DNA from: Falsirhodobacter flavus
GTDB taxonomy: Bacteria > Pseudomonadota > Alphaproteobacteria > Rhodobacterales > Rhodobacteraceae
DNA length: 64,000 bases
Assembly (NCBI GenBank): GCA_029846755.1
Contig: JARWBI010000013.1
Location: 1-64,000 of the forward strand
Direction: 5' to 3'
This document shows, in pieces, positions 1-8,896 of the stretch. A program made the position numbers and the translations under genes. Within the stretch, counting starts at the first letter, position 1. Each line of letters opens with the position of its first letter. The notes under the pieces are model-generated. The model was given only the letters and a program-made list of their open reading frames with translations, did no database searches and had not been told where the DNA came from.

Positions 1-27
1 ATGACCCCCTTCACATAACCTCAAGGT

Positions 28-71
28 GGGTCAGTTCTCGGTGGAAAAACCGGGTCACGTCTCGGTGGAAA
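28..71. mobile_element. terminal repeats of an IS21-like insertion sequence (remnant)
   Basis: Two near-identical 20-base units lie at 28-47 and 52-71. Both begin GGGTCA and end CTCGGTGGAAA, differ at two positions, and are spaced 24 bases apart. Repeated subterminal units of this kind (GGGTCA... then CGGTGGAAAT) are typical of IS21-family ends. No istA or istB coding sequence is visible inward, so this is either a solo end or the edge of an element outside the window. The family assignment rests on pattern memory only. Confidence 0.45.
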
Positions 72-421
72 TCAACATCATGCGCCCAAACGGACCGAAG
101 AAACGACCTTGAAATAAAGGAGTTTTGAATATCGCCCATTAGCAGCTAAACCATTATAAATTGTGCTTAAATCTAAAAGACGCGGAACGCCTCATTGATC
201 TCATGGGCACTATTCCCGTCGATACTAGAGAATGCAAGGTAGGCCGTGCTCGACTATATCGGGATGCCTTGCAACCTGAGAGGCAGGCAGGCCTAGGACG
301 GATTTCTGTCTCCCACATCAACTTCACACGACAGGGGAAACTCGGAGCTGTTCGCAGAGCTTCTCCGCATCAGCCTACTAGGCAGCAGGGCAGGGCTGCA
401 GGGGAAAAAGGACTCGGATCG
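72..421. other. non-coding stretch between IS remnants
   Basis: I see no convincing gene here. The 87-codon open frame at 161-424 lacks a good ribosome site, has irregular codon choice and resembles no family I know. The composition is visibly more AT-rich than the rest of the window, as is common in IS-scarred accessory DNA. Confidence 0.5.
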
Positions 422-795
422 TGACCTGCCCCCCGTGGGTCCCTCGTTCATAACGAGAGTCTGCCGGTTTGAGATTGGTAGTTGGCGGGTGGTGTCATGG
501 CAAGCGCGGCGGGGGCGGTGTCCTCAAGTAGCTCAAGCGTCCGGCGCGCTTCGAGGGGCGTCAGGTTGCCGAGCGAGGAGTGCGGCCTGACGGCGTTGTA
601 GTCGTAGCGCCAGAGGGCGATCTTGCGGCGCGCGTCGCCCAGGGTGTCGAAGATCTCCTCGTTCAGCAGCTCATCGCGCAGGCTGCCATTGAAGCTTTCG
701 ATGAACGCGTTCTGCTGGGGCTTGCCGGGATCGATGTAGTGCCAGGCGACGTTGTTCTGGTCTGCCCACTTCAGGATGGCGCGACTGGTGAAAGG
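422..795 (-). mobile_element. right-hand remnant of an IS3-family element
   Basis: This is the surviving end of an IS3-type element. It runs from a terminal sequence beginning TGACCTGCCCCCC at 422, typical of IS3-group inverted repeats, through the 3' part of the transposase gene. Recognisable transposase homology stops near 795, where unrelated sequence joins. The left end and the first orf are absent, so the element should not move by itself. Confidence 0.55.
448..795 (-). pseudogene. IS3-family transposase (OrfB) C-terminal fragment
   Basis: The reading frame matches the end of an IS3-type rve/DDE integrase. It starts at [12 protein letters not shown] and continues through [21 protein letters not shown] and [11 protein letters not shown]. 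The glutamate of the DDE triad (in AFIESFNG) is present. Both catalytic aspartates and the SDNGTE segment that should precede FTSRAI are missing. The open frame extends upstream to 882, but the first 30 residues do not look like transposase and are probably fortuitous. It is a decayed fragment at the edge of the accessory region and evidence of past transposition here. Confidence 0.75.
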
Positions 796-1044
796 CGTCA
801 GGCGCGCCAGAGCGGTGCGGCTGTCCTTCGGATCAGAAATCGCGGACATTACCGCGATCACCGCTTCTGTTTTATTGGCCAACAGGGCAGGGCTCGGATG
901 ACGTAGCCGCCCACCGACGGCATCTGTTTGCAGAGGTGGTTTTTGGATGGTGAAGATGCGCTTTGGGCTTCAGGAAATGCCTCGTCGCGCAAAAGACGGC
1001 GACATCTTCACGCTCACTTTTCATGAAAGCTACACGCTATCAGT

Positions 1045-1962
1045 TCACTGAAGACTGGTGAGCGAACGCAGGATTAGCTGCGCCTCAAGCTTTGTCTCAG
1101 CAATAAAACTTTCCGCATATTTGACGTTCCGGCCCTCCCTCAGGTGGCACAGTACTAGGTCGCTTGGAATGTCGGGCACAAAAGGACGGATTACCAGCCG
1201 TTCCGCAACTCCGGCCACGAAAAGCGGATGCACGAGAGAGACACCAAGACCCGCAGCCACGAATTCACGCAGCGCCGGGTTGCCTGCGGTCTTAAGTACA
1301 GTGTTCTGGCGGATGCCGTGTTGTGCAAACATCGTCTGTACCTTCTGGCCGACATAGGAGTCAGGCTTGAACGATACGAAAGGCAGGTTATCCAGCATCT
1401 CGGGCTCGATCTGCTTGTGCCGGGCAAGGGGATGACCGACTGGCATGATGCAGACCAGCGAATGTTCTAGGATCGACTGGGTAGCGAGGGAGGGGTCATT
1501 CGCCCGCTCGCTCAGCAGGCCAACATCAATCTGACCCTGCCGGACCTTTTCCGCGACCCATTGTGAGGCCATTGGTGTGACTGAACACTGCACCGTCGGA
1601 TGCACCGCTAGGAACCGCATCGTCGTGCTTTGAATGAACGTGTCGGCGAGGGCCGGGATAACGCCAATCGACAACTGCTCCTGGTTCTCGCGCCGTACCG
1701 TATCGATCACTGTCTCAACCTGCCGCACGCCCGTAAAGATACGCTCGACCTCTTCGTAGATGCGCAAGCCGATATCCGTGGGGATAAGTTTACCCTTTTT
1801 CCGGTCAAAAAGCGTCAAGCCGGTATCAGCTTCGAGGTTCTGCAACAGCTTGGTCGCCGCCGGCTGCGAAATCCAGAGTAGTTCGGCAGCCCGGCTGACA
1901 GTGCCATGCTCAACAACCGCTTTGAAAATTTCAATCTGACGCAGGTTTAGGGCACGGGGCAT
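1045..1962 (-). CDS. LysR-family transcriptional regulator of the adjacent catabolic operon
   Basis: A 305-residue LysR-type regulator. The N-terminal winged helix-turn-helix (about residues 5-65: LRQIEIFKAVVEHGTVSRAAELL, then SQPAATKLLQNLE) is followed by a LysR effector domain of usual length. The open frame reaches 2181, but the start at 1962 is preferred because the HTH family normally begins a few residues after the start methionine, and an upstream start would run into the divergent gene at 2152. It is transcribed away from the oxidase/hydantoinase/ABC operon, the classical layout in which a LysR protein controls its divergent neighbour with a pathway-derived inducer. It resembles NocR/OccR-type opine regulators in context; the effector is unknown. 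Confidence 0.85.
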   Translation of the reverse strand: MPRALNLRQIEIFKAVVEHGTVSRAAELLWISQPAATKLLQNLEADTGLTLFDRKKGKLIPTDIGLRIYEEVERIFTGVRQVETVIDTVRRENQEQLSIGVIPALADTFIQSTTMRFLAVHPTVQCSVTPMASQWVAEKVRQGQIDVGLLSERANDPSLATQSILEHSLVCIMPVGHPLARHKQIEPEMLDNLPFVSFKPDSYVGQKVQTMFAQHGIRQNTVLKTAGNPALREFVAAGLGVSLVHPLFVAGVAERLVIRPFVPDIPSDLVLCHLREGRNVKYAESFIAETKLEAQLILRSLTSLQ

Positions 1963-2008
1963 GTCATAACTTTCGGAATAGCACAGCCAAATTTCTGTAT
2001 TGGTGTTA

Positions 2009-2036
2009 TTCGTATCTGTTCCTTTAAGCTTGTCAA
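2009..2036 (-). promoter_or_regulatory. candidate promoter of the LysR gene
   Basis: On the minus strand a perfect TTGACA (-35, at 2036-2031) is followed after 16 bases by TACGAA (-10, at 2014-2009). This would start transcription about 40 bases before the LysR start at 1962. In the same divergent spacer a small inverted repeat, TCACT-4-AGTGA (2117-2130), lies just before the ribosome site of the 2152 gene. It could be an operator or a leader hairpin. Confidence 0.35.
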
Positions 2037-2151
2037 TGAAGAGGACTGCCGAACCCACAGAAGCAAGTTGGTTTGGGCGGAGACGGGGATCGCTGCGAAG
2101 ATCCTTCCGCCGCGTATCACTCAACAGTGACTGAAAGAACCGGAGAAACAG

Positions 2152-2442
2152 ATGTTCCGTAAGATCGCCCAGCCCGCGCAAGGTGTCACTGTTGAGGTGG
2201 ATGGCACACCGGTGCGCGCATCATTAGGTGAGACCGTAGCGGATCTTCTGCTTCGGCAAACCGAAGTGGGTTTTGGCGTGAATGCTGCGAGCGGGCGGGT
2301 TCGTGCGCCCTACTGCATGATGGGCGTCTGCTTCGAATGTTTAGTTGAGATCGACGGGCGAGACTCGCAGGCCTGTCTGATGCCGGTTCGAGAGGGTATG
2401 CGAATTACGCGCCGCATGGGTCGGCCTGAGGTCGCAGCATGA
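2152..2442 (+). CDS. (2Fe-2S)-binding small subunit of a three-part FAD dehydrogenase (HcnA/opine-oxidase type)
   Basis: A 96-residue protein of the Fer2_4 family. Cysteines at about 55, 60, 63 and 75 (PYCMMGVCFECLVE then QACLM) give the plant-ferredoxin-type 2Fe-2S pattern seen in HcnA, in the small subunit of D-hydroxyproline dehydrogenase, and at the N-terminus of heterotetrameric sarcosine oxidase alpha. GGAG six bases upstream supports the start. It overlaps the next gene by four bases, so the two are translationally coupled. The presumed role is passing electrons from the FAD subunits to the respiratory chain. It is first in the same-strand run ending at 15318. Confidence 0.85.
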   Translation: MFRKIAQPAQGVTVEVDGTPVRASLGETVADLLLRQTEVGFGVNAASGRVRAPYCMMGVCFECLVEIDGRDSQACLMPVREGMRITRRMGRPEVAA

Positions 2443-3851
2443 GCGATCACGTCGATCTTATCATTATCGGGGCGGGACCGGCCGGTATGTCAGCGGCCAT
2501 CGCTGCGTCGAGGCAGGGGCTGAGCATTGTTGTGCTGGACGAACAGGCGCGCCCCGGCGGTCAGATCTGGCGCAATGTTGAACAGAGGCGAGACGGGGCG
2601 CTCTCCACAGTCCTTGGCCGCGACTACGCTGCCGGGGCCGAACTCGTGGACAGGTTCCGCGCCTGTCCCGCCGATTACCGCGCCGAGGCAAGTGTTTGGC
2701 ACATCGACGAGGGGCAGGGCACAGGGGGCGGCAAGGTCTTTTATCTAAAGGACCATCAGGCCCGCGTGCTGGAAGGGCGCTGTATCCTTTTGGCCACCGG
2801 CGCTCAGGAAAGACCCCCCGCGTTCCCTGGCTGGACCCTGCCGGGGGTGATGGGGATCGGTGCGGCTCAGGTTACGCTGAAAAGCGGGGGACAAATCCCA
2901 GATGGTCCGGTCTGGATCGCGGGATGCGGGCCGCTGGCCTATCTCTATGCCATGCAGCTGCGGCGGGCGGGCGGTACCATTGCTGGTTTCCTCGACACGA
3001 CTCCCCCGGGACGTTTGCTTCCGAACTTCTTCGCGTTCCTGCAAGCGATGCTGTTCCAGCCGGCCCCTATGCTGAAGGGCGTGGCATGGCAGCTCGCCCT
3101 GCGTTGCACCGTGCCTTGGGTGCCGCATGTTGCGGCTTTAACGGCGGATGGCGGTGACCGCCTGAAGACGCTGACCTACACGACGACAGGCGGCAAGCCA
3201 GTGACGGTCGAGGCCGCGCATCTGCTGGTGCATGAAGGGATCGTCCCGGGCACCCATCCGACGCTGATGCTAGGCTGCGAGCAGGCTTGGAGCGACGCGC
3301 AGGACTGTTTCGCGCCAAAGCTCGACGAATGGGGCGAAACTTCTCTTCCGGGTATCTTCGTCGCGGGCGATGCCGGTGGTATTGCCGGGGCGCAGGCGGC
3401 GCGCCTGCGTGGCGAACTGGCGGCTGTGGCCATCATGCGTCGCCTGAAACCAAGTGCCGTAGCCGAGCGGGATGCAGTCAAGCGTTTGCGGTCCCGTTTG
3501 TCGAGGATCATAGCCGGGCGCGCCTTTCTCGACCGCTATTTTCGCCCGCGCGAGGCCGCATGTCTTCCGCCGGACGACACGGTCATCTGTCGGTGCGAAG
3601 GCGTGACGGCGGCGCAGATCCGTGCCCTTACGACAAACGGCCTTGGCGACCCAAACATGGTCAAGGCGTTCACGCGTGCCGGCATGGGCCCCTGTCAGGG
3701 CCGCCAGTGCGGCTATGGCGTGGCACGGCTGACAGCAGAGATTACAGGGACACATGCGGCAACGGTCGGGCTCTATCGCGCCAGACCGCCGCTCAAACCG
3801 ATTACCTTGGGCGAGCTGGCCGTGCTGGATAAGCAAAGGACCGAGGCATGA
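2439..3851 (+). CDS. FAD/NAD(P)-binding oxidoreductase subunit with C-terminal 2Fe-2S domain (OoxA/NoxA/HcnB-like)
   Basis: A 470-residue subunit. The N-terminus has a dinucleotide-binding GAGPAGMSAA motif, then E/DEQ...PGGQIW; a second nucleotide-binding stretch starts near GPVWIAGCGP. The C-terminus carries a BFD-like cluster site with cysteines near 384, 386, 419 and 424 (CRCEGVT and GMGPCQGRQCG). This architecture is that of the A subunit of octopine and nopaline oxidases, HcnB of hydrogen cyanide synthase, and the equivalent subunit of D-hydroxyproline dehydrogenase. It overlaps both neighbours by four bases, as expected for a stoichiometric complex. Domain identity is firm, the substrate is not: opine, D-hydroxyproline and other N-substituted amino acids are all possible. 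Confidence 0.85.
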   Translation: MSDHVDLIIIGAGPAGMSAAIAASRQGLSIVVLDEQARPGGQIWRNVEQRRDGALSTVLGRDYAAGAELVDRFRACPADYRAEASVWHIDEGQGTGGGKVFYLKDHQARVLEGRCILLATGAQERPPAFPGWTLPGVMGIGAAQVTLKSGGQIPDGPVWIAGCGPLAYLYAMQLRRAGGTIAGFLDTTPPGRLLPNFFAFLQAMLFQPAPMLKGVAWQLALRCTVPWVPHVAALTADGGDRLKTLTYTTTGGKPVTVEAAHLLVHEGIVPGTHPTLMLGCEQAWSDAQDCFAPKLDEWGETSLPGIFVAGDAGGIAGAQAARLRGELAAVAIMRRLKPSAVAERDAVKRLRSRLSRIIAGRAFLDRYFRPREAACLPPDDTVICRCEGVTAAQIRALTTNGLGDPNMVKAFTRAGMGPCQGRQCGYGVARLTAEITGTHAATVGLYRARPPLKPITLGELAVLDKQRTEA

Positions 3852-4975
3852 CGCGCACGGAGTCGGACATTTTAGTGATCGGCGGCGGGCTACACGGTCT
3901 GTCTGTGGCGCTACAGCTTTTACGGGCCGGGCGCAGCGTAACCATACTTGAGGAAAGCTGGGTAGGGCGCCATGCCTCCGGTGCTTCTGCTGCTGGTGTG
4001 CGGACCATGTTCCGCCCTGTATCCGAATTGCCGGTTTCAGTCGAGGCGGCAGGGATGTGGCACCGGATCGAGGACCTAGTCGGCGATACCTGCGGCTTTC
4101 ATGCTAACGGACAGTTGCGCGTGGCCGAACGCGACACAGACCTGATCTCTCTTGAGAACCGGGTACGCGAGACGCGCAGCGCAGGGTTCAAACATGAAGA
4201 GATGATCGACCGCCAGACCCTGCGCCGTCTGGCCCCCGCGATTGCTCCGCACTGCGTGGGTGCGCTTTATGTCTGCACCGACGGGGCCGCAGATCCGCAC
4301 CGGACGCTGCGGGCATTCAGGGTCGCAGTTCTGGCTGCGGGCGGACTAATTTGCGAGGGCACCTCGGTCACGGGCGCAGACCACAATGACACGGGCTGGA
4401 AACTGCTGTGCGGGGACCGGATATTTCGCGCGCCGGTGGTGGTAAACGCGGCCGGAGCCTGGGCCGGTAAGATCGCCGCGATGCTGGGCGACGACATTCC
4501 ACTTGGGGTAAAGGCGTCGATGATGATGGTGACGGAACGGGTCGCGCCGTTCCTCGATCCGGTGGTTAGCGCCGTGGGCCGGACGCTGTCCTTCAAGCAG
4601 TCCGAGCAAGGTACGCTGGTGATTGGCGGCGGATTGCAGGGCAGAGCGGATGTCGAGGCTCAGCGTAGCTTTGTCGATTTCGAGCGTCTAGCACGGGGTG
4701 CTCGCGCCGCAACAGAGCTATTTCCTGCCGTGCGGAATATCCGCATCGTCCGGACCTGGGCAGGGATTGAAGCGACGACTTCGGACCATCAGCCGGTGAT
4801 TGGCGCCTCAACTCGGTCGCCCGGCGTTTTCCACGTCTTCGGATTTTCCGGGCATGGGTTCCAGTTGGTACCGGTCACGGGACTTATCCTCCGCGACCTT
4901 ATCATAGACACCAAGACCTCACGCCAGATCGCGTCGTTCGCGCCCGATCGGCTTGGGGTGCGGTCTGCCGCGTGA
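3848..4975 (+). CDS. FAD-dependent amino-acid/opine dehydrogenase catalytic subunit (DAO family, OoxB/NoxB/HcnC-like)
   Basis: A 375-residue DAO-family flavoprotein. GGGLHGLSVALQLL (about residues 10-24) is the FAD ADP-binding motif. ASGASAAGVR follows, and the C-terminal TWAGIEATTSDHQPVIG and FGFSGHGFQL stretches are typical of glycine/sarcosine/D-amino-acid oxidases. It is presumably the subunit that oxidises the C-N bond of the substrate, completing a three-gene complex with the two genes upstream, which it overlaps by four bases. HcnC, octopine oxidase B and D-hydroxyproline dehydrogenase share this fold. Hydrogen cyanide synthase is less likely because the genes sit with hydantoinases, a solute transporter and an opine dehydrogenase-like gene. 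Confidence 0.85.
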   Translation: MTRTESDILVIGGGLHGLSVALQLLRAGRSVTILEESWVGRHASGASAAGVRTMFRPVSELPVSVEAAGMWHRIEDLVGDTCGFHANGQLRVAERDTDLISLENRVRETRSAGFKHEEMIDRQTLRRLAPAIAPHCVGALYVCTDGAADPHRTLRAFRVAVLAAGGLICEGTSVTGADHNDTGWKLLCGDRIFRAPVVVNAAGAWAGKIAAMLGDDIPLGVKASMMMVTERVAPFLDPVVSAVGRTLSFKQSEQGTLVIGGGLQGRADVEAQRSFVDFERLARGARAATELFPAVRNIRIVRTWAGIEATTSDHQPVIGASTRSPGVFHVFGFSGHGFQLVPVTGLILRDLIIDTKTSRQIASFAPDRLGVRSAA

Positions 4976-5039
4976 TCCGGTTCCGCGGACTGAACGGCAC
5001 GGACGAAGATAGAACGATAGACACAGGGATGTGCGACCC

Positions 5040-7073
5040 ATGTACAGAATAGGAATAGACGTCGGCGGCACCTTCACCGACTTCGTGATGCGCAATGCCC
5101 AAGACGGCACGACCTTCTTCTATAAGGTCCCGTCTACGCCCGACGATCCCTCACAGGCGATTGAGACCGGCATCGTCGAGCTGCTGGCGCTGCATGGTAT
5201 CGATCCTGCCGACGTATCCTATGTCGGGCACGGGACGACGGTCGCGACCAACATGGTGATCGAACGCCGGGGAGTTCCAACGGGTCTGCTGACCACCAAG
5301 GGGTTCCGCGACGTGCTGGCCATCGGACGCCAGACCCGGCCGTCGCTCTTTGACTGGTCCGTCGCCAAACCTGAGCCAATCGTCGATCGCTACCGCCGGG
5401 TCGAGGTGAACGAACGGCTGGACAAGGACGGCGAGACGCTGACCGCCCTCGACCTAGCGGAGGTCGAGGACAAAGTTCGCGACCTTCAGCGCAGCGGGGC
5501 CGAAGCAGTGGCCGTGGGGTTTCTGCATGCCTATAGAAACCCCGCGCACGAAGAAGCCGTGCGTAAGGTGATCCGGCGCGTCGCCCCCGATCTCTATGTT
5601 AGCATTTCGTCCGAGGTCGTGTCGGAATTCCGCGAATACGAACGGATTTCGACCACCGCTCTGAACGCCTACGTCGGCCCCCGGACGCAAAAATACCTGC
5701 ACCGCCTACGCGGACGCATTCGCGACGCGGGCATCTCGGTCGAACCGCTGACCTTCCATTCCAATGGCGGGCTGCTGCCGGTCTCGACGGTTGAAAACCT
5801 GCCTGTGCTGACATGCCTGTCTGGGCCGGCGGCCGGCGTGATCGGCGCGGCGCGGATCGGTGGAGAGATCGGCGATACCGAGATCATCACCTTCGATGTC
5901 GGCGGCACCAGTACCGATGTCTCGCTGATCTCTGGTGGGGCGCCACAGTTCACCTCAAGCCGGCTTGTCGCCGGGCATCCGGTGCGCATGCCGATGATCG
6001 ACATCCATGTCATCGGTGCGGGCGGCGGCAGCATCGCTCGAGTTGACGACGCGGGTGCGCTGAAGGTCGGGCCGCAAAGCGCCGGGGCCGTACCGGGGCC
6101 GGTGTCCTACCTGCGCGGCGGGACCGAGGTCACGCTGACCGACGCGAACATCGTGCTGGGTCGTCTCAATCCCGTCGCCCTGCTGGAGGGCCGGATGCCC
6201 GTCGACCGCGCCCTAGCGGAGGAGGCGATTGCAATGCATCTGGCCGGACCCCTGAACTTGAGCGTTGAGGAGGCTGCGCTTGGCGTGATCAAGATCGCCA
6301 CCGCTAACATGGCGCGGGCGATCCGGTCGGTGTCGACCGAACACGGGCACGACGTGGCAAATTTTGCGCTTTATGCCTTCGGCGGGGCAGGCGCGCTACA
6401 TGCGGCCGAGGTCGCCGTCGAATGCGGTCTCCATCGGATCGTCATCCCGCAGGAACCCGGCACACTCTGCGCCCGCGGGGTCCTGACCTCGGACCTGAGC
6501 CGCGACTATGTCCGCACGCTTCTGGTCACCGCCGATGCCGAGGGCTGGCAGGAGGCGCTGCGCCTCGCTGACACGCTGGCCGAAACCGGCCGTACTTGGC
6601 TGCGCGAGGAAACGCCGGAGGCGGCCGAGCAAGAGCTGAACGTCAGCCTCGACGCCCGCTATGCCGGGCAGAGCCACGCAATTACCGTCCCGATGCCCGC
6701 AGGGGCCGGGGCCGACGCCTTCTGCGATGCTTTCCACGCAGCCCATGCCGATCAGTTCGGGTATCGTCTGGAGGGCCGCAAGGTCGAGATCGTCAACCTG
6801 CGTCTACAGGCCGTCAGCCGGGTAAGCGGGGACAAAGGCGCAAAATTCTGCAGCGACGCCACGCTAGAAAACGCCCTGATCAACCACAGGCCGGTGCGTT
6901 TCGACGACGGCTGGCAGGACACGCCGGTCTATCGCCGGGCACTCCTTCCGGTCGGCTTGGCCTTCGCAGGCCCCGCGATCATTGAGGAGATGAGCGGAAC
7001 GACCGTCGTTCTGCCGGGGCAGAGCGTGACGCTCGACCCCGACGGCAACATCCACCTGACCCTGCAAGCCTGA
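5040..7073 (+). CDS. hyuA: hydantoinase/oxoprolinase subunit A
   Basis: A 677-residue HyuA/5-oxoprolinase A-type ATPase. It begins YRIGIDVGGTFTDFV, the phosphate-1 motif of the acetate-kinase/Hsp70-like fold in Hydant_A_N. FDVGGTSTDVSLI follows around residue 286, and FGGAGALHA falls near the end of the ATPase part. The ATG at 5040 is chosen over the in-frame GTG at 5031 because CAGGG lies about 11 bases before it. With the next gene it should form an ATP-dependent complex that opens a lactam or hydantoin ring (5-oxoproline, N-methylhydantoin) or carboxylates a ketone, since acetone/acetophenone carboxylases are related. In this operon a cyclised N-substituted amino acid is the natural guess. 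Confidence 0.88.
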   Translation: MYRIGIDVGGTFTDFVMRNAQDGTTFFYKVPSTPDDPSQAIETGIVELLALHGIDPADVSYVGHGTTVATNMVIERRGVPTGLLTTKGFRDVLAIGRQTRPSLFDWSVAKPEPIVDRYRRVEVNERLDKDGETLTALDLAEVEDKVRDLQRSGAEAVAVGFLHAYRNPAHEEAVRKVIRRVAPDLYVSISSEVVSEFREYERISTTALNAYVGPRTQKYLHRLRGRIRDAGISVEPLTFHSNGGLLPVSTVENLPVLTCLSGPAAGVIGAARIGGEIGDTEIITFDVGGTSTDVSLISGGAPQFTSSRLVAGHPVRMPMIDIHVIGAGGGSIARVDDAGALKVGPQSAGAVPGPVSYLRGGTEVTLTDANIVLGRLNPVALLEGRMPVDRALAEEAIAMHLAGPLNLSVEEAALGVIKIATANMARAIRSVSTEHGHDVANFALYAFGGAGALHAAEVAVECGLHRIVIPQEPGTLCARGVLTSDLSRDYVRTLLVTADAEGWQEALRLADTLAETGRTWLREETPEAAEQELNVSLDARYAGQSHAITVPMPAGAGADAFCDAFHAAHADQFGYRLEGRKVEIVNLRLQAVSRVSGDKGAKFCSDATLENALINHRPVRFDDGWQDTPVYRRALLPVGLAFAGPAIIEEMSGTTVVLPGQSVTLDPDGNIHLTLQA

Positions 7074-7083
7074 GGACCACCCG

Positions 7084-8838
7084 ATGACCATGCATTCGCA
7101 TCCGCAGGACCTGACCGTCGCCTTTGATCCGGTAGCGATGGAGATTTTCTCTAACCGGCTGCTGTCGATCACCGAACAGATGGCAATCAATATGATGCGG
7201 TCGTCTTTTTCGGCCCAGATTAAGGAACGGCGCGACTTCTCTGTCGGCCTCTTTGACGCTCGCGGCCGACTTATCGCACAGGGGACGCATATCCCGGTGC
7301 ATCTTGGGTCGCTCATGGGGGCGGTCGATGCGGTACTGGCGCGTTATCCGCTGGACGAGATCCGTCCCGGCGATGCATTCATCTGCAACGATCCCTATGC
7401 GGCGGGCGGCACGCATCTGCCCGACATCTCGGTCGCGACGCCGCTCTTTGCCGAAGACCGCCTGATCGCCTTTGCGGTGAACATCGGGCACCACACCGAT
7501 GTCGGTGGCAGCGTGCCCGGCTCGACCTCGAGCCAGTCGCGCTCGATTTTCGAGGAAGGTCTGCGCCTGCCAGTTATGCGGTTTTGCCGCAACGGTGTTG
7601 TCGATCGTGACATCCTCGATCTCGTGGCGTTGAACTCCCGCCTGCCGGAAGAACGTGCACTGGATCTTCAAGTGCAGGTGGCAACTAATCTGCGCGGCGG
7701 CTATGCGACATTGGAACTGGTCACGCGGATGGGCGCGGACGGGTTTGAGAAGCGCGTGGCCGATCTTCTGGCCTATACGCGCCGCAGACTGGAGTTGCGG
7801 ATTGCCGGACTGAAGCAGGAAACGTCGGAGTTCACCGCATGGCTGGATGACGACGGTTTTGCTGATGGCAATCCCGTGCCGCTCAAGGTCGCGGTGAGTG
7901 TCAAGGACGGCCGTTTGGTTCTGGATTTCGCGGGCAGTGGTCCCGAGACGCGCGGCGCGCTGAACATCGCGCAGAACGCCCTGCGGGCCACGGCTTACTA
8001 TTGCGTCAAGGCACTGCTTGATCCTGAGTTGATGGCGAACTCCGGCATGATGGAAGCGATCGACCTGCGCGCGCCCAAAGGCACTATCGTCAATCCGCGC
8101 GCCCCCGCGCCGGTCGCGGCCCGCACGATTGCCTGCCAGGCGCTGGCGGGTGCGATATTCGGGGCCTTCCAGCCGCTGATCGACCCAGTGAACCGCATGG
8201 CCTCGTCCTTTGACGTGCTGCCCGCGTTCAAGCTGGCAGGGCCCTTCGCGAGCGGCGGATATTACATCTGCGGCGAGACCATGGGCGGCGGCGGCGGGGC
8301 ACGGTCGGATACCGACGGGATGGACGGGATTCACGTCCACGTCACCAATTCGCTCAACCTGCCGTCCGAGGCGCTTGAGAACGAGTTTCCCATACGCGTC
8401 GAAGCCTACGGGCTTGTCGAAGACAGCGGCGGGGCGGGCATGTGGCGCGGCGGCATGGGGATATTACGGCGGGTACGCGTGCTGCTGGACAACACCACGC
8501 TCGAAGTGCGGTCCGACCATCACCTGCGCGGCGCGCCGGGGGCCGAGGGCGGCCATGACGGCGGGGTCGGGCGCATCCTTCATATCACCGGGGAAGGGGA
8601 GACGGCGCTGCCCTCCAAGGTCAACAACCTGTATCTCGCCGCCGGGGATGTCATCCAGATCTCTACCCCCGGCGGCGGCGGATTTGGCCACCCAGAAGAC
8701 CGTCCCACTGACCGCCTAGCTTCTGATCTACGCGACGGCATCCTGTCTAAAGCACGGGCCACCGCAGAATACGGTGAAGACCTGACGAAGGCTGCAATGG
8801 CCCTCCTGACGACGCAACCGGGCGCAAGCGTAGACTGA
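7084..8838 (+). CDS. hyuB: hydantoinase/oxoprolinase subunit B
   Basis: A 584-residue Hydantoinase_B family protein. Recognisable stretches are FDPVAMEIFSNRL near the N-terminus, IKERRDFSVGLFDARG, FICNDPYAAGGTHLPDI and AVNIGHHTDVGG, which carries the conserved metal/active-site histidines and aspartate. The C-terminus has STPGGGGFGHPEDR. The gene starts 10 bases after hyuA and must work with it. Length and motifs are normal for the family. The reaction is probably ATP-driven hydrolysis of a cyclic amide. Confidence 0.88.
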   Translation: MTMHSHPQDLTVAFDPVAMEIFSNRLLSITEQMAINMMRSSFSAQIKERRDFSVGLFDARGRLIAQGTHIPVHLGSLMGAVDAVLARYPLDEIRPGDAFICNDPYAAGGTHLPDISVATPLFAEDRLIAFAVNIGHHTDVGGSVPGSTSSQSRSIFEEGLRLPVMRFCRNGVVDRDILDLVALNSRLPEERALDLQVQVATNLRGGYATLELVTRMGADGFEKRVADLLAYTRRRLELRIAGLKQETSEFTAWLDDDGFADGNPVPLKVAVSVKDGRLVLDFAGSGPETRGALNIAQNALRATAYYCVKALLDPELMANSGMMEAIDLRAPKGTIVNPRAPAPVAARTIACQALAGAIFGAFQPLIDPVNRMASSFDVLPAFKLAGPFASGGYYICGETMGGGGGARSDTDGMDGIHVHVTNSLNLPSEALENEFPIRVEAYGLVEDSGGAGMWRGGMGILRRVRVLLDNTTLEVRSDHHLRGAPGAEGGHDGGVGRILHITGEGETALPSKVNNLYLAAGDVIQISTPGGGGFGHPEDRPTDRLASDLRDGILSKARATAEYGEDLTKAAMALLTTQPGASVD

Positions 8839-8896
8839 GACCAATCCATAACGATCCGGCGGAAAGCCGGACACCCACAACAGGAAGGAAACAAAG

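Noticed and set aside
161-424. 87-codon open frame on the plus strand
   Set aside because: No ribosome site, irregular codon use, no recognisable domain; it lies in AT-rich IS-flanking DNA.
947-1051. 34-residue plus-strand frame before the LysR stop
   Set aside because: No ribosome site, overlaps the end of the LysR gene, and resembles nothing known; too short to support.
2439-4975. Hydrogen cyanide synthase HcnABC
   Set aside because: The domain set fits, but the neighbourhood (hydantoinase, opine-type importer, opine dehydrogenase family) argues for catabolism of an N-substituted amino acid instead.
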